A stretch of 64,000 nucleotides of DNA, taken from NCBI RefSeq assembly GCF_008271805.1, contig NZ_VSRY01000166.1:173858-237857 (forward strand). Direction: 5' to 3'. Below are positions 49,296 through 57,456 of this stretch, piece after piece; position 1 is the first letter of the stretch, and every line of letters begins with the position of its first letter. This stretch comes from Streptomyces sp. TRM49041 (GTDB lineage Bacteria; Actinomycetota; Actinomycetes; Streptomycetales; Streptomycetaceae). Position numbers and translations under genes: made by a program. The notes beneath the pieces are model-generated. The model was not told the origin of the DNA, made no database searches, and saw nothing but the letters and a program-made list of their open reading frames with translations.

Positions 49296-51400
49296 CCGAC
49301 CGCAACGATCTCGACGCCCTGGTCCAGGCCGCCACGGTCCGCTTCCTCCCCGCCGACCCGTCCCACCGCGACATGTGGGGCAGCGGCTTCTTCGTGGCGC
49401 CCGGCTGGGTGCTCACCTGCGCCCATGTACTGGCGCCCGCGCTGCGCGAGCGGGGGCGGGACCTTGAGTTCCGCGTGGCGGGCTCACCGACGTACCACGG
49501 AGTGGAGCCGGTACGGGCGCGGCTGGAGGACTGGCTGGTCCGCGACCCGTGGGCGGACATCGCGCCCCAGCACGACCTGGCGTTGGTGCGGCTGCTCGAC
49601 GACGGGGTGGAACACGAATGCGTCTGGATCGGCGACCGGGCCATCCCGAGGTCCGGCGACCGCAGACGCGTCTTCGGCTTCCGGCCGGAGGAGGAGTACG
49701 CGGAGGAGCACAGGGGGCCGTACGGGGAGGGGCGCGCGGAGACTTACGGAGAGACGTACGGGGAGACTTGCGGAGAGACGTACGGGGACACCGGCCCGTA
49801 CGAGCTGTGGAGCTGCGACATCGAGGACAACGTCCTCGACGGGCGGTACGCCGTCCGCTTCACACCGACCGCCGACTTCCCGGGCGGCGTGTCCGGAGGC
49901 CCCGTCCTCGACCTCGCGACCGGCGCCGTCGTCGCCCTGACGAAATCGGGCCGGTACGGCAAGGACGGCGGCCGTGCCGTACCGCTGAGCGCGCTGCGCG
50001 GCTTCGGCGACCTGTACCGGGAGGTGACGGGCGCACACGACCGCTGGCACGCCGAGCGGGCCGGGGCCGCGACCCCCGGCAGCTGGCTCGTCCACCAGCG
50101 GCGGCTGCTCGGGCCCGCCCCCAACGGCGACGAGGCATGGACGCCCGACGACCGGATGCGGGCACTCGGACTGCTCGCCAAGCTGACGGACCCACCCCCG
50201 CGCGGCGCCGTGGGGAGACTTGCCCACCACGTCCACAACAACGAGCGGCAGCAGCTGCCCTACCCGCCGCTCGCCGCCTGGCGGGACGGCCACGGACTGC
50301 TCCGCGCGAGCGACGGCGGCCTGCTCCCCGCCATCGCGTTCCTCCGCTATCTGCGCCTCGTCGTCAGACTCGTCCAGGAGCGCGGCGGCAAGGACGCCGG
50401 AGCCCCGGCCGTCGATGAGCTCGACGCCTGGATCACCGAGCGGATGCACCGGCTCCAGTCCTACCAGCACTTCCTGGTGACCGATGCCGCGCTGCCCGAG
50501 TCCCTTTCCGGTGACGCCGACCGGGACGGCGCGCTGTGCGGACCCGGACGGGTCGTCATCCCGTACCCCCGCGCCGGGGAGAAGACCCGCGTGGTCGTCG
50601 TCGAGATCGAGCCGCTGCCGTACCAGACCGTGCACTGGCAGATCCGGATCGACGACGGAAGCGGCGAGGACGAGATCTTCGAGGCGGAGACGGACCCGAA
50701 CGGAGTGCCGCCCGACCGGCTCCTGGAGCGGCTCCGGCAGCCGCTGGGAGTGGCGTTCCAGGTCGCGGACGAGGCCGGCGAACACCCGGCGGCCTGCGAA
50801 GTCGTCCTGTCTGCCGAGGAGTTCGACCGGCCGGTGCACCGCTGGCAGCTCGCCGAGATCGCCCGCCTCGGCGACGAGGCCCATCTGCCGCTCGGCGTAC
50901 GCCGCCGTGTCGTCCTGCGCGACCTCAACCGCCGGGGCGCGCCGGACGAGGCATGGACGCGCCGGTGGAGCGCGGCCACGACCGGCGGGCCGCTCACCGC
51001 CACCCGTACGGCCCCCGCGCAGGCCCGGCGCCGCCACTTCGAGGACATGGCCCCGTCCGCCATCCCCGTCCTCTGCCACCAGGCCGGCCGGGGCGCCGGA
51101 CGCAAGGCCATGGAGCTGGCACTCGAAACCGGCCACGGCATCGCGCTCTGGCACATCGAGGGTCACCCGCGCTCCGCCGCCTGCGCGCCCGACTGCGAGG
51201 CGTTCCACCAGGGCGTCGCCGAACTCCTCGCCGAAACGGCCACCGCCGATGAACTCCCCGACCGTCTGCGACGTGTAAGAGAAGAGCTGCACGAGCGCCG
51301 CGCCCCGGGGCACTGGGCCGAAGCGGTCGCCGTGCTCTACGACGACCCGGACCGACCCGTGCCCGCGGGTCCCACGGGGGTCTGGAACTCACCGGCATGA
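49292..51400 (+). CDS. Trypsin-like serine protease with VMAP-type C-terminal domain
   Basis: A 702-residue protein. The N-terminal about 240 residues are a trypsin-like domain with His45 (TCAHVL), Asp95 (QHDLALVRL) and Ser201 (PGGVSGGPV). The C-terminal about 430 residues resemble the vWA-MoxR-associated protein (VMAP-C) domain. No signal peptide, so it acts in the cytoplasm. An in-frame repeat of ETYG units is inserted at about 149-166, between the catalytic Asp and Ser. ATGA overlap with the trypco1 gene. Proposed role in the conflict system is a protease effector; this is inference. Confidence 0.85.
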   Translation: MTDRNDLDALVQAATVRFLPADPSHRDMWGSGFFVAPGWVLTCAHVLAPALRERGRDLEFRVAGSPTYHGVEPVRARLEDWLVRDPWADIAPQHDLALVRLLDDGVEHECVWIGDRAIPRSGDRRRVFGFRPEEEYAEEHRGPYGEGRAETYGETYGETCGETYGDTGPYELWSCDIEDNVLDGRYAVRFTPTADFPGGVSGGPVLDLATGAVVALTKSGRYGKDGGRAVPLSALRGFGDLYREVTGAHDRWHAERAGAATPGSWLVHQRRLLGPAPNGDEAWTPDDRMRALGLLAKLTDPPPRGAVGRLAHHVHNNERQQLPYPPLAAWRDGHGLLRASDGGLLPAIAFLRYLRLVVRLVQERGGKDAGAPAVDELDAWITERMHRLQSYQHFLVTDAALPESLSGDADRDGALCGPGRVVIPYPRAGEKTRVVVVEIEPLPYQTVHWQIRIDDGSGEDEIFEAETDPNGVPPDRLLERLRQPLGVAFQVADEAGEHPAACEVVLSAEEFDRPVHRWQLAEIARLGDEAHLPLGVRRRVVLRDLNRRGAPDEAWTRRWSAATTGGPLTATRTAPAQARRRHFEDMAPSAIPVLCHQAGRGAGRKAMELALETGHGIALWHIEGHPRSAACAPDCEAFHQGVAELLAETATADELPDRLRRVREELHERRAPGHWAEAVAVLYDDPDRPVPAGPTGVWNSPA
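49739..49789 (+). repeat. Tandem 12-bp repeat inside the protease gene
   Basis: Four in-frame units alternate as GAGACTTACGGA and GAGACGTACGGG (24-bp higher-order period), encoding ETYG. The unit length is a multiple of 3, so copy-number changes keep the frame. Confidence 0.8.
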
Positions 51401-51554
51401 CGCACACGAAACGCATGGCACACATGAACAATTGGCCGGAAAGCGGCCTTGGCGGGCCGTCTGACGGGTACTTTCACAGGGGCCCGTTGTGGGCGCACAC
51501 CGCCCCCGTCGGCCAGCACACGGGAACCCACGCTACGCCGACGAGGAGCAGGTC

Positions 51555-52622
51555 ATGGACAGCTGGCTGATCTACCGGGGCCAGGGGAAGCCGGACCCCG
51601 AGCGGATCGGCCGGCTCCCCGAGCCGCCCCGCTGGCGCCGGTTCACCGGCGAACCGCTGACCGGCGTCGACCCGGTGCCGCCCGTCGACGGAAGCACCAC
51701 CCGGCGGCTCGGACAGCGGGCTCCCCTGCCCATCCAGGACGACGAGGCGCTCCAGCTCATCAACGCCGCGCTCTACCTGCGGCGGCCGCTCCTCGTGACC
51801 GGCGAGCCCGGCTCCGGCAAGAGCACCCTCGCCCACGCGGTCGCCCACGAACTGGGCCTCGGCCGGGTGCTCCAGTGGCCGATCGTCTCCCGCAGCGAAC
51901 TGCGCGAGGGCCTGTACGCGTACGACGCCATCGGCCGCCTCCATGACGCCCAGCTGCACCGCGAGGCGGGTACGGCGGGTACGACGGAGACGGCCGGTAC
52001 GACGGAGACGGCCGGTACGGCCCCCGGCGAGGACGGCATCGGGCGCTACATCCGACTCGGCCCCCTCGGTACCGCCCTGCTGCCCGCCACCCGCCCCCGC
52101 GTGCTCCTCATCGACGAGCTGGACAAGAGCGACATCGACCTCCCCAACGACCTGCTGAACGTCCTGGAGGAAGGCACCTTCCGCATCCCCGAGCTGGAGC
52201 GCATCGCCGACCGCGCCGGACAGGACACCGTCCACGTCATCGACGACGACGGCCGCCCGGTGCCTGTCACGGGAGGCCGTGTCACCTGCCACGCCTTCCC
52301 GTTCGTGGTGATGACCAGCAACGGCGAACGGGACTTCCCCGCGCCCCTGCTGCGCCGCTGCATCCACCTCAAGCTCGAACCGCCGCGCGACGAGCGGCTG
52401 GCGGCGCTGGTGCAGGCACACTTCGGGGAAGGCGCAGACGAACTCAACGGCGACCTCGTCCGTACCTTCGTCGAAGGCGACCACGACGGCGAGCTGCGCC
52501 TCACCGACCAGCTTCTCAACGCGATCTTCCTGACCCAGTTCGCGGCCCGCGAGGACCGGGTCCGGCGCGCTGAGATCGCCGAACTCCTGATGCGGCCACT
52601 CGACCAGCGCCCCCACCGATGA
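51555..52622 (+). CDS. MoxR-type AAA+ ATPase of the conflict locus
   Basis: A 355-residue AAA+ protein. Walker A is GEPGSGKST at 83-91, Walker B VLLIDELDKSD, sensor 1 VVMTSNGERDF and arginine finger region LRRC. A TAGTTETAGT-type repeat is inserted after Walker A. ATG 51555 has AGGAG about 6 bases upstream. It overlaps the next gene by ATGA. MoxR ATPases work with vWA-domain partners, here the downstream protein. Confidence 0.9.
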   Translation: MDSWLIYRGQGKPDPERIGRLPEPPRWRRFTGEPLTGVDPVPPVDGSTTRRLGQRAPLPIQDDEALQLINAALYLRRPLLVTGEPGSGKSTLAHAVAHELGLGRVLQWPIVSRSELREGLYAYDAIGRLHDAQLHREAGTAGTTETAGTTETAGTAPGEDGIGRYIRLGPLGTALLPATRPRVLLIDELDKSDIDLPNDLLNVLEEGTFRIPELERIADRAGQDTVHVIDDDGRPVPVTGGRVTCHAFPFVVMTSNGERDFPAPLLRRCIHLKLEPPRDERLAALVQAHFGEGADELNGDLVRTFVEGDHDGELRLTDQLLNAIFLTQFAAREDRVRRAEIAELLMRPLDQRPHR

Positions 52623-55600
52623 CCGGCGGCACCGCCCTGGTCACCGAGCTGGTCGCCCGGTTACGGGAGGCGGAGCTCGGCCCGACCGCCGAGGACGTCG
52701 CCGACGCGCTGTGGCTGGCCCAGTGGGTCGGCCCCGGCGGCTTCCGGCGTGCGACGCCGGAGCCCCCGGCGGATGCGCTCCCACCGGATGCCGCCCCGGT
52801 GGCGGACCCGCCGGCCCCGACCGATCCGCGGCACACCCCGCCGTCCCCGCCGCCCCCGCCCGGTACGGCGGGCGACCCCGCACGCCCGGGGCTCACCGGT
52901 CTGTCCGCATCCGACGCATCCGGACCGCCGGGCCCGGACGGCGACGACGACGCACGTGTGTGGGTGCCCACCGCCGCGACGCTGCCCCAGCCGCTCGAAC
53001 TGCAACGCGCGCTACGCCCCCTCCAGCGGTTCCACGCCCCCCGCGCGCCCGCACGCCGCGTACTCGACGAACGCGCCACCGCCAACCGCGCCGCCGACAC
53101 CGGGCTCACCGTGCCGGTCCTCCGCCGCGAACGGCGCCGCGAGGCACGCGTCCAACTGGTGATGGACGTGTCCTCGTCCACGGCGGTCTGGTACCAGACC
53201 CTCCACGAACTGCGCGCGGTCTGCGAACGCGCCGGTGCCTTCCGCGACGTCACGACGCTCTACCTGCACGCGAGGCCCGACGGCACCCCCGGCGTCGCCA
53301 CGTCCCCGGTCGTCCGCGAGAACAGCAGGCTCCGCCCGCCCGGCCAGTTCACCGACCCGACCGGACGGCAGCTCACCCTGCTCCTCAGCGACTGCGCCGG
53401 CCCCATGTGGCGCGACGGCGCGCTCCAGCGGCTGTTGCACCGCTGGGCGACCACCGCGCCGGTGGCGGTCGTGCAGCCCCTGCCCCTGCGTATGTGGCGC
53501 AACACCCACCTGCCCGCCTCGTCCGGCGTCCTGGGCCGCCCCGAAGGGCCCGTACGGAGACTGTGGTTCCACGGCCGGGACCGGGCGCCGCGCGGGGTCG
53601 TACCCATCCCGGTCCTGGCCCCCCACCGCGTCGCCCTCGCCACCTGGGCGCGGCTCGTCTCCGCCACGGGGCGGCTCTCGCTCCCCGGCGCGGCGGGGCT
53701 GGTCACCGCCGACCACGGCCCCGCGCCGCGGAGCGCGACGGCCCTGCCGGACCTGTCGCCCGCCGAACGGGTCCGCGCCTTCCGCCGGTACGCCTCGCCG
53801 CCTGCCGTACGCCTGGCCGAGTGCCTCACGGCGGCGCCCCTGGTGCTGCCCGTCATGCAGCTCGTCCAGCGCGCCATGGTGCCGGGTAGCGGCCCGGACG
53901 TCCTGGCGGAGGTGCTCCTCGGCGGCCTGCTGCGGCGGAGCGACGAGGAGGGCGACGGGGCGTACGACCCTGTGTACGACTTCGTCCCGGGCGTCCAGGA
54001 GGAGCTGTGGAAGCGCCTGGAAGCCGGCGACGCGCAGCTCGTCCTGAAGAACTGCTCCCAGTACCTGGAACGCCGCTTCGGCTCCGACGTACCGAACTTC
54101 CCTGCCATGGCCGCCGCGTACCTGGGCGGCACGGTCCAGCCCCCGCACGGCACGGCCGACGCGCCGGGGCTGCGCCGCTTCGCCGTGGTCTCGACGGGCG
54201 TCCTGCGGCACTTCGTGCCGGTACGGCCCATGCCGCCGGTGCCGGAGAGCGCCGAGACGCTGGCTCACCGTGCCCGCCGGAGCCTGGAGCGCTTCCGCGC
54301 CGAAGGCACGGCACGCGACCTGGACACCGCGATCCAGCTCCTCGCCCAGGCGGCGGAGACCGGGCCCGACCTTACGCTTCGAGCCGGCTACGGACTGTCC
54401 CTGGCGGAAGCCCTGCTGGACCGCTGGGATGCCCGCCGGCTCGGCGAGGACCTGCGGGACGCCCTGGAGGCGGCCGAGCAGGCGCTGCCAGAGGAGCCGA
54501 TGGCGCACTGGGCGGCGGCCAGGGCCCTGGAGGCCATGGACCAGGAGCTCATGTCGGCGGGGGCCGACAGCGACGCCGTACCGGAGCGGCTCCGCGCGCG
54601 CGTGGCGCGGCGGATGCCGGACGCCGACGGGGAGGAGCACCGGGACGCGCTGCGCTTTCTGGCGCTCCGGGAGCGCGTCGACCACCTGGAGGGCGTACTC
54701 GACGGCGCGGAGAGGCACTTGGCGCGGTTCCTGACGGCGGACGCCTTGATGGAATTGGCCCAGGATTTCGCCGGGTACGCCGCCCGGCTGGCCGAGCCGG
54801 CCCCGGAGAGCCCGCACCACTGGTTCGTCGCCCTGGCGGGCAGAGCCGTCACGGTCGTCGACGCGCTGGTCCACACGGACTCCGGTCCGCAGGCGCGCTA
54901 CTTCCGGGGACTGACCACCGTCACGGTCGCCATGGGCTACCAGCGGACCGGGCTCGTGGACGATCACAAGGTGCGGGCACTGGCGCGCGAGGCAGCCGAC
55001 GACCTGGTCGAAGCGCTGTCGGCCTGGCGCGATTCCGGCCTCGGGGACCCGGACGAGGCGGCCAAATGGCGTCCGGACGCCAGGGGCACCTTTCACGGCT
55101 GGATGCGTGTCGCCGACGCGCTGGAGTTGGCCGAGGAGGACCCCGACGAGGTACGGGCCGCACTGACACGGGCACGCGCCCTCGCAGAGGCCCGGCCCGA
55201 CTGGGAAGAGCGTGACACGGAACTGGCCCGCTGCCTCCTCCGCCTGGCGCGGATGGGGCTGCCCGGAGCCCGGGACCGGCCGGAGCGCGGTGACGAGGTC
55301 GTGGAGACCACGGCGGAGGCCCTGCGCCTGGTCCCGCCGGGCACGTCGTCGCTGCGTGTGGATCTGCTGAACGCATATGTGTCCGGAGTGCTGCGGCGGC
55401 GCCCGGCGCTGGAGGAGCAGGTGGATTCGGCGGTCCGCCTCGTGCGGGAGGCGGCCGACCTCTCCTCCGAGACGTCGCCGGACATCGTCCTGCACCGGCT
55501 CAACCTCGGTCGTCTGCTGCTTCGGCGCTACCGGCTGCGTGGTGCCGTGACCGATCTGCACGAGGCCGACTGGCTTCTCGGCGCCGCCGCACGGACCCGG

Positions 55601-55999
55601 ACGGAGGGGTATTCCCAGGTCGCCTGGGGGTACCGGGGCGATGTGGCCAAGGAGCTCGGCCGGGCGACCGGTTCCACCACTCGGTTCGCCGAGGCGGCCG
55701 AGTACTACCGGCGCGGCGCCGCCGACACCCAGCCGAGCCGGCACCAGTTCATCGCCGGACTGCTGCGGCAGCGCGCCGAGATGCTGGAGCTGACCGCGGG
55801 CCCCGACCGCGCCCTGACCGAGTACCGCCGTGCCTTCCAGGTCCTGGCCGACGCGGGCGAGCCGCGGTCCGAACGCGCCGACCGCATCCGCCAGGCCATC
55901 ACCCGACTCGAAGCCGCAGACGCCGCGGACGCCGCGGACGCCGCGGACGCCGCGGACGCCGCAGACCCCCACGCCCCCGGCGAGACGGACCAGGCATGA
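52619..55999 (+). CDS. SAV_2336-type protein with vWA-like domain and helical repeats
   Basis: A 1126-residue protein. After a Pro/Ala-rich region (about 40-115), residues about 170-440 form a vWA-like domain with the MIDAS-like motif DVSSS (Asp183) and SDCAGPMWRDGAL. The remainder, about 540-1090, is alpha-helical and resembles TPR-like repeats. The tail is a DAADAADAAD tract. Coupled by ATGA to the ATPase gene and to the peptide gene. It probably is the substrate-recruiting partner of the MoxR ATPase in this system. Confidence 0.82.
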   Translation: MTGGTALVTELVARLREAELGPTAEDVADALWLAQWVGPGGFRRATPEPPADALPPDAAPVADPPAPTDPRHTPPSPPPPPGTAGDPARPGLTGLSASDASGPPGPDGDDDARVWVPTAATLPQPLELQRALRPLQRFHAPRAPARRVLDERATANRAADTGLTVPVLRRERRREARVQLVMDVSSSTAVWYQTLHELRAVCERAGAFRDVTTLYLHARPDGTPGVATSPVVRENSRLRPPGQFTDPTGRQLTLLLSDCAGPMWRDGALQRLLHRWATTAPVAVVQPLPLRMWRNTHLPASSGVLGRPEGPVRRLWFHGRDRAPRGVVPIPVLAPHRVALATWARLVSATGRLSLPGAAGLVTADHGPAPRSATALPDLSPAERVRAFRRYASPPAVRLAECLTAAPLVLPVMQLVQRAMVPGSGPDVLAEVLLGGLLRRSDEEGDGAYDPVYDFVPGVQEELWKRLEAGDAQLVLKNCSQYLERRFGSDVPNFPAMAAAYLGGTVQPPHGTADAPGLRRFAVVSTGVLRHFVPVRPMPPVPESAETLAHRARRSLERFRAEGTARDLDTAIQLLAQAAETGPDLTLRAGYGLSLAEALLDRWDARRLGEDLRDALEAAEQALPEEPMAHWAAARALEAMDQELMSAGADSDAVPERLRARVARRMPDADGEEHRDALRFLALRERVDHLEGVLDGAERHLARFLTADALMELAQDFAGYAARLAEPAPESPHHWFVALAGRAVTVVDALVHTDSGPQARYFRGLTTVTVAMGYQRTGLVDDHKVRALAREAADDLVEALSAWRDSGLGDPDEAAKWRPDARGTFHGWMRVADALELAEEDPDEVRAALTRARALAEARPDWEERDTELARCLLRLARMGLPGARDRPERGDEVVETTAEALRLVPPGTSSLRVDLLNAYVSGVLRRRPALEEQVDSAVRLVREAADLSSETSPDIVLHRLNLGRLLLRRYRLRGAVTDLHEADWLLGAAARTRTEGYSQVAWGYRGDVAKELGRATGSTTRFAEAAEYYRRGAADTQPSRHQFIAGLLRQRAEMLELTAGPDRALTEYRRAFQVLADAGEPRSERADRIRQAITRLEAADAADAADAADAADAADPHAPGETDQA

Positions 56000-56157
56000 G
56001 CCCACCGGACACGCCCGACGGGACACCCCTGCCCGAATTCCCCCTGCTGGCCAACGTCCCCGTCCCCACCGGACACCCCGTCCTCGACGCCGTGCTCGCC
56101 GAGCTCCGGACGCGCGACCCCGCCACCACCGTCGCCTACTACGACGACGCCCCATGA
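55996..56157 (+). CDS. Candidate RiPP precursor peptide with YxD tail (FxsA-like position)
   Basis: A 53-residue ORF with ATGA overlaps at both ends (55996-55999 and 56154-56157), which is strong evidence that it is translated. It reads MSPPDTPDGTPLPEFPLLAN, then a helical VLDAVLAELRTRDP, then TTVAYYDDAP. The length and position match the FxsA-type precursor upstream of FxsB radical SAM enzymes, but the usual C-terminal FxSxx motif is missing. Instead the tail holds two overlapping Tyr-x-Asp motifs (48-50, 49-51), a pattern known to be cross-linked to cyclophanes by related radical SAM enzymes. Confidence 0.75.
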   Translation: MSPPDTPDGTPLPEFPLLANVPVPTGHPVLDAVLAELRTRDPATTVAYYDDAP

Positions 56158-57380
56158 CCGTCCCCCTCCGGCAGTTCGTGCTGAAGGTGCACAGCCGCTG
56201 CAACCTCGCCTGCACGTACTGCTACCTCTACCAGGGCCCCGACACCACCTGGCGCGACCGGCCAGCCCGTGTCGAACCGGCGACCATGCGCCAGGTCGCC
56301 CGCCGTATCGCCGAGCACGTCGGCGCGCACCGGCTCGACCGGATACGGGTCGACCTGCACGGCGGTGAGCCGCTGCTCGGCGGACCGGAGACCGTCCTCG
56401 CGTACGCCCGTGCCGTACGCGAGGCCCTGCCCGGCCACTGCGACCCCGCCTTCACCGTCCAGACCAACGGCACCCTCCTCACCGACCACGCCCTCGACCG
56501 GCTGGCCGCCGGCGGTGTCCGGGTCGGGCTCAGCCTGGACGGCGGCACCGCGCGGCTCAACGCCAGACGCGTCGACCACGCCGGACGGCCCTCCTGGCCC
56601 GCCGCCGAGCGCGCCGCACGGCTCCTGGCACGGCGAGGCGAGCAGTACGCGGGCGTGCTCTGCACCGTCGACCTCACCGCCCCGCCCGCCGACGTGTACG
56701 CCTCCCTCCTCGCACTCGGCGCCCCCGGACTCGACTTCCTCCTCCCGCACGCCAACTGGGCCTCGCCCCCGCCCGGCGTACGGAGGGAGCCACCCGGCCG
56801 CCGCCCCCGCCCCACGCCGTACGGCGACTGGCTCGTCGAGGCGTACGACCTCTGGTGGGACTCCCACCGGACCTCCACCCGCACCTCCACCCGCACCTCC
56901 ACACACGCCTCCGCTCGCACCTCCACCCGCGACGTCATCCGGGTCCGGCTCTTCTCGGAGGTCCTCGCCCTCCTCCTCGGCGCCCCCAGTGCCAGCGAGG
57001 CCGTCGGCCTCTCGCCGATGGCCGCCGTCGTCGTGGAGACCGACGGCTCCATCGAACAGGTCGACTCGCTCCGCTCCGCCTACCCGGGCGCCTCCGCCAC
57101 CGGCCTGGACGTCTTCCACGACACGTTCGACGCGGCACTCCGCCACCCCGGCGTCGCGGCCCGCCAGCTCGGCGTCGCCGGGCTCGCCGACGTGTGCCTG
57201 GCCTGCCCCGTGGTCCGGGTGTGCGGCGGCGGCAACTACGCCCACCGCTACGCCCCCGACAACGGCTTCCACAACCCGAGCGTCTACTGCGCCGACCTGG
57301 AACGCCTGGTCAGACATGTCGCGGCCCGCCTGTGTGACATGGAAGACAAGCACCGTTGTTCGACAACGACCCCTCACTGA
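56154..57380 (+). CDS. FxsB-like radical SAM/SPASM peptide maturase
   Basis: A 408-residue radical SAM enzyme. The cluster motif is CNLACTYC with Cys16, Cys20 and Cys23; HGGEPLL is the usual GGE strand. The SPASM domain near the C-terminus has CLACPVVRVCGGGNYAHRY and NPSVYCADL. An insertion of RTSTRTSTRTST repeats lies about 237-255. It begins in the ATGA overlap with the peptide gene, as expected for the enzyme that modifies it, probably by cyclophane formation. Confidence 0.88.
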   Translation: MTVPLRQFVLKVHSRCNLACTYCYLYQGPDTTWRDRPARVEPATMRQVARRIAEHVGAHRLDRIRVDLHGGEPLLGGPETVLAYARAVREALPGHCDPAFTVQTNGTLLTDHALDRLAAGGVRVGLSLDGGTARLNARRVDHAGRPSWPAAERAARLLARRGEQYAGVLCTVDLTAPPADVYASLLALGAPGLDFLLPHANWASPPPGVRREPPGRRPRPTPYGDWLVEAYDLWWDSHRTSTRTSTRTSTHASARTSTRDVIRVRLFSEVLALLLGAPSASEAVGLSPMAAVVVETDGSIEQVDSLRSAYPGASATGLDVFHDTFDAALRHPGVAARQLGVAGLADVCLACPVVRVCGGGNYAHRYAPDNGFHNPSVYCADLERLVRHVAARLCDMEDKHRCSTTTPH

Positions 57381-57456
57381 CACGGCACTGACGCACAATC
57401 GGGTTACATGGGCACGAACTCGCAGCCGAATTACCCTGCCTGAGGGAGATCCCCGC

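Noticed and set aside
55918..55965. Short GACGCCGCG tandem array as CRISPR
   Set aside because: It is an in-frame 9-bp coding repeat without spacers.
56269..57456. 1383-codon frame extending the NB-ARC protein back through the radical SAM gene
   Set aside because: The added region is the shadow of the radical SAM gene; the real start has GAGGGAG and homology begins there.
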